Shown here piece by piece: positions 16,242-24,956 of a stretch of 64,000 bases of DNA. Under the pieces are notes generated by a model. The model was not told where the DNA came from, ran no database searches, and saw only the letters and a program-made list of their open reading frames with translations. How positions within the stretch are numbered: the first letter of the stretch is position 1; each line of letters begins with the position of its first letter. This DNA is from Pelodictyon phaeoclathratiforme BU-1 (lineage in GTDB: Bacteria > Bacteroidota > Chlorobiia > Chlorobiales > Chlorobiaceae). The stretch spans positions 2,742,501-2,806,500 of the forward strand of contig NC_011060.1 in the NCBI RefSeq assembly GCF_000020645.1, given 5' to 3'. Both the position numbers and the translations under genes were made by a program.

Positions 16242-16261
16242 AAATACTACTCGTTCAAATG

Positions 16262-16291
16262 AAAAAAGCCGGCACTGATGCCGGCTTTTTT
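16262..16291. terminator. Bidirectional terminator korB / accA
   Basis: AAAAAAGCCGGCA-CTGA-TGCCGGCTTTTTT forms a 13-bp perfect stem with a 4-base loop and T-runs in both directions. It lies between the convergent stops of korB and accA. Confidence 0.95.
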
Positions 16292-16297
16292 CATTTG

Positions 16298-17305
16298 TTA
16301 TTCTTCTTCATTCCAGACACCCATGGATGAAAATTTTTCTATCCTCTCATGGACAAGCGTTGCCGGATCTTTCGGCAGCAGCGCTTTCAGCTCTTCAATC
16401 AGTATCTCTTTCAATGTGGCAGCCATTACGTCAGGGTCGGTATGGGCTCCCCCTACAGGTTCAGGAATAATCCTGTCAATAATACCTTGCGAAAGAAGAT
16501 CAACAGCGGTGAGCTGCAAGGCTTCGGCTGCCTGCTCTTTATACTTCCAGCTTCTCCAGAGAATGGAGGAACAGCTTTCAGGTGAAATAACCGAATACCA
16601 ACTGTTTTCAGCCATAAGAATACGATCACCAACACCGATCCCGATAGCGCCTCCGCTTGCACCTTCACCGATAATCACACAGATGACAGGGACAGTCAGT
16701 TTTGCCATTTCATAGAGGTTCCGGGCAATCGCCTCCGCAGTCCCCCGCTCCTCAGCTTCTATTCCAGGAAATGCTCCGGGTGTATCGATGAGTGTAATGA
16801 CTGGTTTGCGGAATTTTTCGGCAAGTTGCATCAAACGAAGCGCCTTGCGATATCCTTCAGGCTGAGCCATGCCAAAATTGCGGTAGAGATTGGACTTGGT
16901 ATCGCGGCCTTTCTGATGACCGATGATCATGACTGGCTGCGAAAAACCTGTCGCGCTCTCTTCAATGCGGGCAAAACCGCCAATAATGGCTTTGTCATCG
17001 CTGTAACGACGATCTCCCGCGAGTTCAAGAAAATCACGGGTCATCAGGTGAATGTAGTCGAGAGTATAGGGTCTTGCCGGATGACGGGCAAGTTGTACCT
17101 TCTGCCAGCGAGTAAGATTTTTATAGATCGAACGTCGCAGGGCGTCAACTTTCAACTCGAGTGTCTCTATATCATGATTGAGCATCTCCGTTTCAGACGG
17201 GGATTGCTCCCTCGTGCTGTTCCTGAGACACTGACGCATTTCGTCAAGTTTGGCTTCAAGCTCAAACAGTGGTTTTTCAAAATCAAGGACAACTTTCGTG
17301 GCCAT
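16298..17305 (-). CDS. accA: Acetyl-CoA carboxylase carboxyltransferase, alpha subunit
   Basis: The 335-residue subunit, together with AccD, moves the carboxyl group from carboxybiotin to acetyl-CoA. Visible family blocks are LDFEKPLFELEAKLDEM at the N-terminus, RPYTLDYI, GDRRYSDDKAIIGGFAR, MIIGHQKGRD, MRLAEKF-like RLMQLAEKFRKPVITLIDTPGAFPG and GEGASGGAIGIGVGDRILMAENSWYSVISPE. The length is slightly above the E. coli protein. It shares a terminator with korB. accB and accC are about 1.2-3 kb away in the opposite direction. Confidence 0.96.
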   Translation of the reverse strand: MATKVVLDFEKPLFELEAKLDEMRQCLRNSTREQSPSETEMLNHDIETLELKVDALRRSIYKNLTRWQKVQLARHPARPYTLDYIHLMTRDFLELAGDRRYSDDKAIIGGFARIEESATGFSQPVMIIGHQKGRDTKSNLYRNFGMAQPEGYRKALRLMQLAEKFRKPVITLIDTPGAFPGIEAEERGTAEAIARNLYEMAKLTVPVICVIIGEGASGGAIGIGVGDRILMAENSWYSVISPESCSSILWRSWKYKEQAAEALQLTAVDLLSQGIIDRIIPEPVGGAHTDPDVMAATLKEILIEELKALLPKDPATLVHERIEKFSSMGVWNEEE

Positions 17306-17324
17306 AGTGCTGCAACATTAGTGA

Positions 17325-17362
17325 TAAAAAAAGCCCATCAAGCAAAAAGGCTTCTGATGGGC
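17325..17362 (-). terminator. Terminator after the HU gene
   Basis: GCCCATCA ... TGATGGGC pairs over 8 bp around a 14-base loop and is followed on the minus strand by T7. It lies between the HU stop and the accA start. Confidence 0.85.
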
Positions 17363-17394
17363 TAAAAGCAGGCAACAATGCGGAATATCGAGGT

Positions 17395-17670
17395 TCAACC
17401 GCAGATTCCGTCCCTCAACGCTTTGCCGGGTTTAAACTTGACAACATTTTTTGCGGCAATGGTAATAGCTTCACCAGTCTGTGGATTCCGCCCCAACCTT
17501 TCAGCTCTCTTTCCTACAGCAAATGTTCCGAAGCCGACAAGAGTGACATCATCACCGTCTTTCAATGAATCTATCACAACATTGATAAAGGCATTCACCG
17601 CACGCTCCGCGTCAACTTTGGTCAGTTTTGCCTGGTCGGCAATTTTCTCGACTAACTCAGCTTTTGACAT
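17395..17670 (-). CDS. hup: HU-type DNA-binding protein
   Basis: The 91-residue protein is a canonical HU/IHF chain: SKAELVEKIADQAKLTKVDAERAVNAF, GFGTFAVGKRAERLGRNPQTGE with the conserved RxGRNPxTG arm tip, and KVVKFKPGKAL-like FKPGKALRD at the end. It forms dimers that bend DNA. Being monocistronic with its own terminator suits a highly expressed nucleoid protein. Confidence 0.95.
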   Translation of the reverse strand: MSKAELVEKIADQAKLTKVDAERAVNAFINVVIDSLKDGDDVTLVGFGTFAVGKRAERLGRNPQTGEAITIAAKNVVKFKPGKALRDGICG

Positions 17671-17891
17671 ATGACATGTTTATTATTGTTATTAAAGTAA
17701 AAGAAGCTCTCTGGGCCATCGCCCAACTTTCTCTGAATTTAAACAGTAGGTGACAAACATGCAATCGCTTTTTACCATTATCATTGTTTGGTTTCACGGC
17801 ACTTTGTATTCGTCCGGCACTGTGTTATATTTAGGTTCGTTTAACGGGGAAAAACCCTGTGATTTGTACAAGACAATTTTTTATCCGGCTT

Positions 17892-18458
17892 ATGATTTCA
17901 ATCAGTAACGTATCAAAAGGTGCAATTATTCGCTTCAAGGGTGAGCCTCACAGTATCGAAAGCCTTATGCACCGGACTCCGGGTAACCTGCGTGCCTTTT
18001 ACCAGGCTAACATGAGAAACCTGAAATCAGGCAGAAATGTTGAATACCGTTTCAGCGCTACAGAGTCCGTTGATGTGATCATCACCGAACGGAAACAGTA
18101 TCAGTATCTTTACCGGGATGGCAGTGATTTTGTCATGATGGACAGTGAAACCTTTGACCAGATTAACGTGCCGGAAATCGCAATCGGATCTGCGTCCCGT
18201 TTTGTCAAGGATGGAATCACGGTAACTATTGTGTTCTCGGACGATGCATCGATTCTTGGCGTTGAACTCCCCACTTTTGTTGAAGTTGAGGTAACTGAAA
18301 CCAGTCCTGCATCCAAGGATGACAGGGCAACCAGCGGAACAAAACCGGCGATGGTTGAAACCGGTACGGAAGTCAGCGTCCCTATGTTCATCCAGACCGG
18401 GAGTATTATTCGTGTCGATACCCGAACTGGTGAGTATATTGAAAGAGTCAAAAAGTAA
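17892..18458 (+). CDS. efp: Elongation factor P, with Asn at the usual modification site
   Basis: The 188-residue protein has the three beta-barrel domains of EF-P, which helps ribosomes through polyproline stretches. The chosen ATG at 17892 matches the start of the KOW domain (ISNVSKGAIIRFKGEP); an upstream TTG/ATG extension adds only a few unlikely residues. Aligned without gaps from GEP to AF, the E. coli loop PGKGQAF corresponds to PGNLRAF here, so the modified Lys34 is replaced by Asn32 with an Arg two residues later. No lysylation is therefore expected at this position. It is followed by accB and accC on the same strand. Confidence 0.93.
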   Translation: MISISNVSKGAIIRFKGEPHSIESLMHRTPGNLRAFYQANMRNLKSGRNVEYRFSATESVDVIITERKQYQYLYRDGSDFVMMDSETFDQINVPEIAIGSASRFVKDGITVTIVFSDDASILGVELPTFVEVEVTETSPASKDDRATSGTKPAMVETGTEVSVPMFIQTGSIIRVDTRTGEYIERVKK

Positions 18459-18510
18459 TTTTCTGCAGGATTTTTCATGACGAACGTTCACAAACCAAGT
18501 TACTATTATC

Positions 18511-18966
18511 ATGGACTTTAACGAAATCAGGCAGCTCATTGACATCATCAATGGCTCAGATCTTCAGGAAGTAATTATCGAAGAGAGTGAATTTAAAATA
18601 ATCCTGAGGCGTTCTTCCGCCACAGGGACACTTCAACAGGTTCCCGTAACTGCACCGCCTGCCTTGCAAGCCCTTCCCCTGGCTTCGTATGCCCCACCTC
18701 CGGCAGTCAAGTCTGAACCCGTCACCGACCTTATCGAGTCCCGCTCGCCAATCGTTGGAACATTCTACCAGTCATCGTCCCCTGATTCTCCTCCCTTTGT
18801 TGCCATCAATGACACGGTTAAAAAAGGAGATGTTCTCTGTATTATCGAAGCCATGAAACTGATGAACGAAATTGAAGCTGAGGTTTCTGGAACTATTGTT
18901 GAAATTCTTGTTGAAAACGGACAGGCCATCGAGTACGATCAGCCGCTGTTCCGTATTAAACCATAA
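18511..18966 (+). CDS. accB: Biotin carboxyl carrier protein of acetyl-CoA carboxylase
   Basis: The 151-residue protein has an N-terminal helical part (FNEIRQLIDIINGSDLQEVIIEE), an Ala/Pro-rich linker (about residues 48-72) and a C-terminal biotinyl domain beginning SPIVGTFYQSSSPDSPPFV. Lys116 in EAMKLMNEIE is the biotinylation site. It carries CO2 between AccC and AccA/AccD. It lies 52 bases after efp and 20 bases before accC, an efp-accB-accC arrangement common in bacteria. Confidence 0.96.
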   Translation: MDFNEIRQLIDIINGSDLQEVIIEESEFKIILRRSSATGTLQQVPVTAPPALQALPLASYAPPPAVKSEPVTDLIESRSPIVGTFYQSSSPDSPPFVAINDTVKKGDVLCIIEAMKLMNEIEAEVSGTIVEILVENGQAIEYDQPLFRIKP

Positions 18967-18986
18967 ACATTCATCCAGAAAAAGCC

Positions 18987-20330
18987 TTGTTCAAGAAAAT
19001 CCTTGTTGCAAATCGCGGTGAAATTGCCTTGCGTATTATGCAGACCTGCCGCGAAATGGGGATCAGTACCGTTGCTGTATATTCTACAGTTGATGCTGAA
19101 TCTATCCATGTCAAATACGCCGATGAAGCTGTCTGTATTGGACCAGCTTTGTCAAGAGAGAGTTATCTGAATATTCCCCGCATTATTGCTGCTGCAGAGG
19201 TAACCAATGCTGATGCGATTCATCCAGGATATGGATTTCTGGCTGAGAATGCTGATTTCGCTGAAGTGTGCGAATCGGCAAACATCAAGTTTATCGGCCC
19301 TACGGCAAAAATGATCAAACAGATGGGTGATAAAAACACCGCGAAAGCAACGATGATTGCTGCCAGTGTTCCCGTGGTCCCCGGAAGTCCCGGACTGGTG
19401 ACCGATCTGAAGCAGGCCATTGAAACGGCAAAAAAAACGGGTTACCCGGTTATCATCAAACCAACTGCTGGTGGCGGCGGAAAGGGTATGCGGGTAGTCA
19501 CCGAGGAGAGCCAACTGGATAAGGCTCTGAACACGGCACGCAGCGAAGCCGAGCAGGCTTTTGGCAATAGCGGTGTTTATATTGAGAAATATCTTGAAAA
19601 CCCTCGCCACGTTGAAATCCAGATCCTCTCCGACCAGCACGGGAACACCATTCATCTGGGGGAACGCGACTGTACGGTGCAGAGAAGACACCAGAAACTT
19701 ATTGAGGAGACACCTTCCCCTGTTGTTGATGAGGCTCTGAGAAAAAAAATGGGCGATGCAGCAGTAGCCGCCGCCCGTGCGATCAACTATGAAGGAGCTG
19801 GCACTATCGAGTTTCTGCTCGACAGGCACCGGGATTTCTACTTCATGGAGATGAATACACGCATCCAGGTTGAGCATCCGGTTACTGAAGAGCGCTACAA
19901 TGTAGATATCGTCAAGGAGCAGATTCTTGTTGCTGCCGGTGAATCACTCGAGGGCCGCTCCTTTACGCCAAGGGGCCACTCCATTGAGTGTCGCATCAAT
20001 GCCGAGGATCCGGAACACCTGTTCCGCCCCTCACCAGGACAACTGACCGTTTTCCATACTCCGGGTGGTCATGGTGTCAGGGTTGACTCACATGCCTATG
20101 CAAGCTATGTGGTACCATCAAACTACGACTCGATGATAGCAAAGCTTATTGTTACCGCGCACACACGCGACGAAGCCATTGCAAGGATGTCACGCGCACT
20201 GGATGAGTTCATTGTTGTGGGGGTAAAAACCACGATCCCGTTCCATAAACAGGTCATGCACTCTCCTGTTTTTCAAAGCGGTGATTTTGATACCGGGTTT
20301 CTTGAAACCTTCCGGTTTGAAAAGAAGTAA
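18987..20330 (+). CDS. accC: Biotin carboxylase subunit of acetyl-CoA carboxylase
   Basis: The 447-residue ATP-grasp enzyme carboxylates the biotin on AccB. It shows FKKILVANRGEIALRIMQTCREMG, the ATP-binding loop PTAGGGGKGMRVV, the HLGERDCTVQRRHQKLIEE block, and MEMNTRIQVEHPVTEE. The frame starts at a TTG codon (18987); no ATG lies near enough to keep the conserved N-terminus, so TTG is the likely start. Confidence 0.95.
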   Translation: MFKKILVANRGEIALRIMQTCREMGISTVAVYSTVDAESIHVKYADEAVCIGPALSRESYLNIPRIIAAAEVTNADAIHPGYGFLAENADFAEVCESANIKFIGPTAKMIKQMGDKNTAKATMIAASVPVVPGSPGLVTDLKQAIETAKKTGYPVIIKPTAGGGGKGMRVVTEESQLDKALNTARSEAEQAFGNSGVYIEKYLENPRHVEIQILSDQHGNTIHLGERDCTVQRRHQKLIEETPSPVVDEALRKKMGDAAVAAARAINYEGAGTIEFLLDRHRDFYFMEMNTRIQVEHPVTEERYNVDIVKEQILVAAGESLEGRSFTPRGHSIECRINAEDPEHLFRPSPGQLTVFHTPGGHGVRVDSHAYASYVVPSNYDSMIAKLIVTAHTRDEAIARMSRALDEFIVVGVKTTIPFHKQVMHSPVFQSGDFDTGFLETFRFEKK

Positions 20331-20331
20331 C

Positions 20332-20368
20332 AAAAAAAAGGGAGACCGCCGAGTCTCCCTTTTTTTTT
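20332..20368. terminator. Bidirectional terminator accC / rpoC
   Basis: AAAAAAAAGGGAGAC - CGCCGA - GTCTCCCTTTTTTTTT: a stem of at least 7 G/C-rich pairs extended by A/T pairs, serving the convergent accC and rpoC genes. Confidence 0.93.
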
Positions 20369-20393
20369 GCTTCATCTCTCCTGACAGAAAGGG

Positions 20394-23300
20394 TTATCGC
20401 TCATTGGCGAAACCTTCCCTGGTTGCAGGCTCTTCAACCACCCGTTCGGTTGCGTTACTCTCCTGACCTTCACCCGTCAGTTTTATAGCTTTATACCTCT
20501 TCAGTCCCGTACCGGCAGGGATCAGCTTGCCGACAATGACGTTTTCTTTCAGTCCTGCCAGATAGTCAACCTTTCCTGCAACAGCCGCGTCGGTCAAGAC
20601 CTTGGTGGTCTCCTGGAACGATGCTGCGGAAATGACACTCTCTGTCTGAAGAGCTGCGCTTGTTATGCCAAGGAGTACCGGATGCGATGTTGCCTGAAGG
20701 GCTGGTTCAAACGCAATCATGTTTTTGCTGTTCTTGCGAAGCTCGCGATTCAGTTTGGTGATGTCACGCACCTTATGGAGCTGACTATCCTGAATCCTTG
20801 CAGGAGCATCGCCTTTTTCAGTGATGCGTACCTTTTCGGCTACACTCTGGTTTGACTCAACAAAAGCGCTCCGGTCAATCAGGTCTCCAGGCAGCAGATC
20901 GGTATCTCCAGGCTCTTCAACCCGTACTTTCTGAAGCATCTGGCGCACAATAACCTCAAGATGCTTGTCGTTGATCTCCACACCCGCATTGATCTGGTAC
21001 ACTTTCTGAATCTCGTTCACAAGGTACTGCTGGACTGCATTGGGGCCCTGAATACGGAGGATATCCTGTGGTGATACGGCGCCATCCGTCAGCGGATCGC
21101 CTGCCTTGACCTCATCACCTTCGTTGGCAAGCACATGCTTTCCAACCTGGACATAGTAGACCTTCTCTTCACCAAAGTCGTTTTTAACCTTGATCTCCTT
21201 ACTGCTTCTGCGCTGTGAACCGAAACTGACATAGCCGTCAATTTCTGTAACGATTGCAGGATCTGTAGGAATTCGGGCTTCGAACAGCTCGGTAACTTTT
21301 GGCAGACCGGCGGTAATATCGCCTCCGACACGGTCGAGGTTTCTTGGTACCTTGGCCATGATGTCGCCAGGCTCAACTTTCTGCCCGTCTTCGACATAAA
21401 GATTTGACTTGATTGGAACGGGGTAGGTCTTTCTTACCTCTCCGCTTGCATCAATAATCATCAACCTTGGCTCCCTTGTTTCAGTAGCTCTCAGCTTTGA
21501 ACGCCAGTTGATGATGGTGTGCTGCGAAAATCCGGTCTGGGGATCAACCTCTTCCTTGTAGGTGATACCTTTTTCAATATCAGCAAACTTGATGATACCC
21601 GGAATTTCTGCAATGATCTGTGTGCTGTTGGGCTCACTGCTGAACATCACCTGGTCTTTTTTGACAAGTGAGCCGTTTTTACAGTGCAGATGCGCGCCAT
21701 GAGGCACAAGATAACGTTTCAGTATCTTTCCGGATTCAGGATCGGCAATATTGATCTTGCCGTTTTTCTGGATAACAATGATCCTCAGATCTGCAACGCC
21801 ATCCTCATTAATGGCAGTATGCTCAACAGTCTTGATATCCTCAAACTGAATTTGGCCATCATAGAAGGCTTTGGTCTCGGTTTCCGAAATACCACCCTGT
21901 GCCGTACCACCCTGGTGGAAGGTACGAAGTGTCAACTGTGTTCCAGGCTCTCCGATCGACTGTGCAGCAATAACACCAACCGCTTCTCCAATTTCAACAA
22001 GTTCATGGACCGAAAGGTTTGTTCCATAACATTTTGAACAGATGCCGATTTTGGATTCACAGGTCAGCACTGAACGGATCTCCGCCTCTTCAACACCGGC
22101 AGTCTCCTGAATAAGCTCGGCAAGCTCTTCAGTGATAATTTCACCGGAATTTACGATAACATTATTGTTCAGGGTATCGATGATATCGCGGGCAGCGACA
22201 CGACCCTTGATTTTTTCCCGGAACTTGATCTGGCCGCTGGTCTCTTCCTCAATATTGCGGTGTACATAGAGTCCACGAGTTGTTCCGCAGTCATCAATAG
22301 TTACAATGACGTCCTGCGCCACATCATGAAGTCGTCTGGTCAGGTAACCTGCATCAGCCGTCTTCAGTGACGTATCGGAAAGACCTTTCCGCGCACCGTG
22401 TGTTGAAATGAAGTACTCAAGAACGGTCAGTCCCTCCTTGAGGTTCGAGATAATCGGGTTTTCAATAATTTCACCCGGCTGTCCCGACATGGATTTCTGA
22501 GGACGAGCAATAAGACCTCGCATACCGGTCAACTGACGAACCTGCTCCCTGGAGCCACGGGCTCCGGAATCAAGCATCATATAGAGCGGATTGAAACCAT
22601 CACGATCTTTTTTCAGCTTCTGGTATGACTCTTCTGCAACGATATTGGAGGTTTTCTGCCAGACGTCAACAATCTGGTTGTAACGTTCATTGTCTGTCAG
22701 TGTTCCGCGATTGTACTCCTTGACAACTTTTGTGCTGTCCCGCTGCGCACTCTTGATATGGCGTGCCTTGGTTTCAGGCACAATGGCATCGGACAGACCA
22801 ACTGAAAGTCCGCCTTTCATCGCATAGTGGAAACCGACCTCCTTGATATTGTCAAGGAATTTGGCTGTTTCAACATTACCAACCTCACTGCTCAGTCGCC
22901 CGATCAGCTCCTTTGCAACCTTTTTGTCAATAACACGGTTGATAAAGCCTATTTCTTTTGGCACATTCTGGTTGAAAATCACCCGGCCAACCGTCGTCAG
23001 CAAAATGCATTTCTTCTCTATCTGCGCTTTGAGCCAGGCAGACTTTTCTGCCGTCAGATCCGTCATTGTATCAAGGACACGCAGCGAATCGAATTTCTGA
23101 TCAATCTCGCCATCATACTGGACGAAAATCTGGGCATGAAGACCCACACGCTCTTCGTTATATGCTATAAGAACATCCTGAGGGCTGTAGAATATCTGCC
23201 CCTCGCCAAGATCTCTGGAGCGTGACTTTGTCAGGTAGTACATACCGAGTACCATGTCCTGTGAAGGAACCGTAACTGGCTTGCCAGACTGCGGCAAAAT

Positions 23301-24893
23301 CAGATTATGAGACGACAGCATGAGGAGTGATGCTTCAAGCTGCGCTTCCTGCGACAATGGGATGTGTACAGCCATCTGGTCACCATCAAAGTCAGCGTTG
23401 AACGCTGTACAGACCAGAGGGTGAATCTGAATGGCCTTGCCTTCAATCAGCAGGGGCTGGAATGCCTGGATACCGAGTCGATGAAGAGTCGGCGCCCTGT
23501 TCAGCAGAACCGGCCTGCCGTCAATAACCTTTTCAAGGACGTCCCAGACAATCGGATCTTTTTTATCAATAAGCTTCTTGGCCGATTTGACCGATTTTGC
23601 AATACCGCGATCAACAAGACGACGAATCACAAAGGGCTGAAAAAGCTCAATAGCCATACTTTTCGGCAGACCGCACTCATGCAGTTTTAATTCCGGTCCG
23701 ACAACGATAACCGAACGGCCTGAATAATCGACCCTTTTACCAAGAAGGTTCTGGCGGAATCGACCCTGCTTGCCCTTCAGGGCATCTGAAAGTGATTTCA
23801 GCGGCCTGTTTGACTCTCCGGTCTTGACTGCATTGGCTTTGCGAGAGTTATCAAACAGGGCATCAACCGCTTCCTGGAGCATTCTCTTCTCGTTTCGAAG
23901 AATAACCTCAGGAGCACGGATATCGATCAGTTTTTTCAGCCGGTTGTTGCGAATAATTACCCGGCGATACAGATCATTCAGATCTGAGGTAGCGAACCGG
24001 CCACCTTCAAGGGGAACAAGTGGACGCAGTTCCGGAGGAATGACCGGAACGACTTCCATCACCATATATTCCGGCTTGTTGCCTTCATAGACGTAGGGCT
24101 CGGGAAGCTCATCTTCAGGGAAAAGACCCTGAGGCTTTTTCCTGGTTTTTTTGTGCGGCTCATAACTCTTTCTGAAGGCCTCAACAACTTTCAGCCGTTT
24201 CAGCGCATCGGCTCTTTTCTGCTCTGAATTGCTCTCTTTGAGCACTTTACGCAGATGTATCGCTGATGCGTCAAGGTCTATGTTCTTGAGAAGCATATGA
24301 ATGGCTTCGCCACCCATTTTCGCCACAAACTTGTCAGGGTCTGAATCCTCAAGATCCTGATTATCCTCATACTCGGTGATAATCTGGAAATATTGCTCTT
24401 CAGTCAGACGATCGAGTTTCTTGATCCCCTGCTTTTCACCAGGTTCACCGGGATTGATGACAACATAGACTTCATAATAGATGATCCTTTCAAGCTCTTT
24501 GGTCGAAAGGTCAAGCAGTGCACCGATCTTGCTTGGAACCGAACGGAAAAACCAGGTATGCACCACAGGAACAGCGAGGGCGATATGGCCCATACGCTCC
24601 CTGCGGACACTCTTGGTCGTAACCTCTACGCCGCAACGGTCGCAGATAATCCCTTTATAGCGTACACGCTTGTATTTACCGCAATAACACTCCCAATCCT
24701 TTGTCGGGCCAAATATTTTTTCGCACATCAAACCGTCACGTTCCGGTTTGAACGTACGGTAGTTTATCGTCTCCGGCTTCAGTACCTCTCCCCGTGAATG
24801 AGCAAGAATGCTTTCAGGTGATGCAATACTAAACTTTATTCGTGAAAATTCACCTTTTAAGGGCGATGCTCCCTGTGAAAAAATCATAGTCAA
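20394..24893 (-). CDS. rpoC: DNA-directed RNA polymerase beta' subunit
   Basis: The 1499-residue subunit has the N-terminal zinc site (CYCGKYKRVRYKGIICDRCG), the catalytic NADFDGDQM with three Asp residues holding the active-site magnesium, the bridge/trigger region (IGEPGTQLTLRTFHQGGTA) and a second zinc site (CESKIGICSKCYG). The C-terminal tail ends with an acidic, E- and R-containing stretch. It is 63 bases downstream of rpoB. Confidence 0.99.
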   Translation of the reverse strand: MTMIFSQGASPLKGEFSRIKFSIASPESILAHSRGEVLKPETINYRTFKPERDGLMCEKIFGPTKDWECYCGKYKRVRYKGIICDRCGVEVTTKSVRRERMGHIALAVPVVHTWFFRSVPSKIGALLDLSTKELERIIYYEVYVVINPGEPGEKQGIKKLDRLTEEQYFQIITEYEDNQDLEDSDPDKFVAKMGGEAIHMLLKNIDLDASAIHLRKVLKESNSEQKRADALKRLKVVEAFRKSYEPHKKTRKKPQGLFPEDELPEPYVYEGNKPEYMVMEVVPVIPPELRPLVPLEGGRFATSDLNDLYRRVIIRNNRLKKLIDIRAPEVILRNEKRMLQEAVDALFDNSRKANAVKTGESNRPLKSLSDALKGKQGRFRQNLLGKRVDYSGRSVIVVGPELKLHECGLPKSMAIELFQPFVIRRLVDRGIAKSVKSAKKLIDKKDPIVWDVLEKVIDGRPVLLNRAPTLHRLGIQAFQPLLIEGKAIQIHPLVCTAFNADFDGDQMAVHIPLSQEAQLEASLLMLSSHNLILPQSGKPVTVPSQDMVLGMYYLTKSRSRDLGEGQIFYSPQDVLIAYNEERVGLHAQIFVQYDGEIDQKFDSLRVLDTMTDLTAEKSAWLKAQIEKKCILLTTVGRVIFNQNVPKEIGFINRVIDKKVAKELIGRLSSEVGNVETAKFLDNIKEVGFHYAMKGGLSVGLSDAIVPETKARHIKSAQRDSTKVVKEYNRGTLTDNERYNQIVDVWQKTSNIVAEESYQKLKKDRDGFNPLYMMLDSGARGSREQVRQLTGMRGLIARPQKSMSGQPGEIIENPIISNLKEGLTVLEYFISTHGARKGLSDTSLKTADAGYLTRRLHDVAQDVIVTIDDCGTTRGLYVHRNIEEETSGQIKFREKIKGRVAARDIIDTLNNNVIVNSGEIITEELAELIQETAGVEEAEIRSVLTCESKIGICSKCYGTNLSVHELVEIGEAVGVIAAQSIGEPGTQLTLRTFHQGGTAQGGISETETKAFYDGQIQFEDIKTVEHTAINEDGVADLRIIVIQKNGKINIADPESGKILKRYLVPHGAHLHCKNGSLVKKDQVMFSSEPNSTQIIAEIPGIIKFADIEKGITYKEEVDPQTGFSQHTIINWRSKLRATETREPRLMIIDASGEVRKTYPVPIKSNLYVEDGQKVEPGDIMAKVPRNLDRVGGDITAGLPKVTELFEARIPTDPAIVTEIDGYVSFGSQRRSSKEIKVKNDFGEEKVYYVQVGKHVLANEGDEVKAGDPLTDGAVSPQDILRIQGPNAVQQYLVNEIQKVYQINAGVEINDKHLEVIVRQMLQKVRVEEPGDTDLLPGDLIDRSAFVESNQSVAEKVRITEKGDAPARIQDSQLHKVRDITKLNRELRKNSKNMIAFEPALQATSHPVLLGITSAALQTESVISAASFQETTKVLTDAAVAGKVDYLAGLKENVIVGKLIPAGTGLKRYKAIKLTGEGQESNATERVVEEPATREGFANER

Positions 24894-24956
24894 TATCCCT
24901 TTTTAAACGACTCTTTTGAACGTCCGTTAATGATGTACACGCCAATTAACACATTA

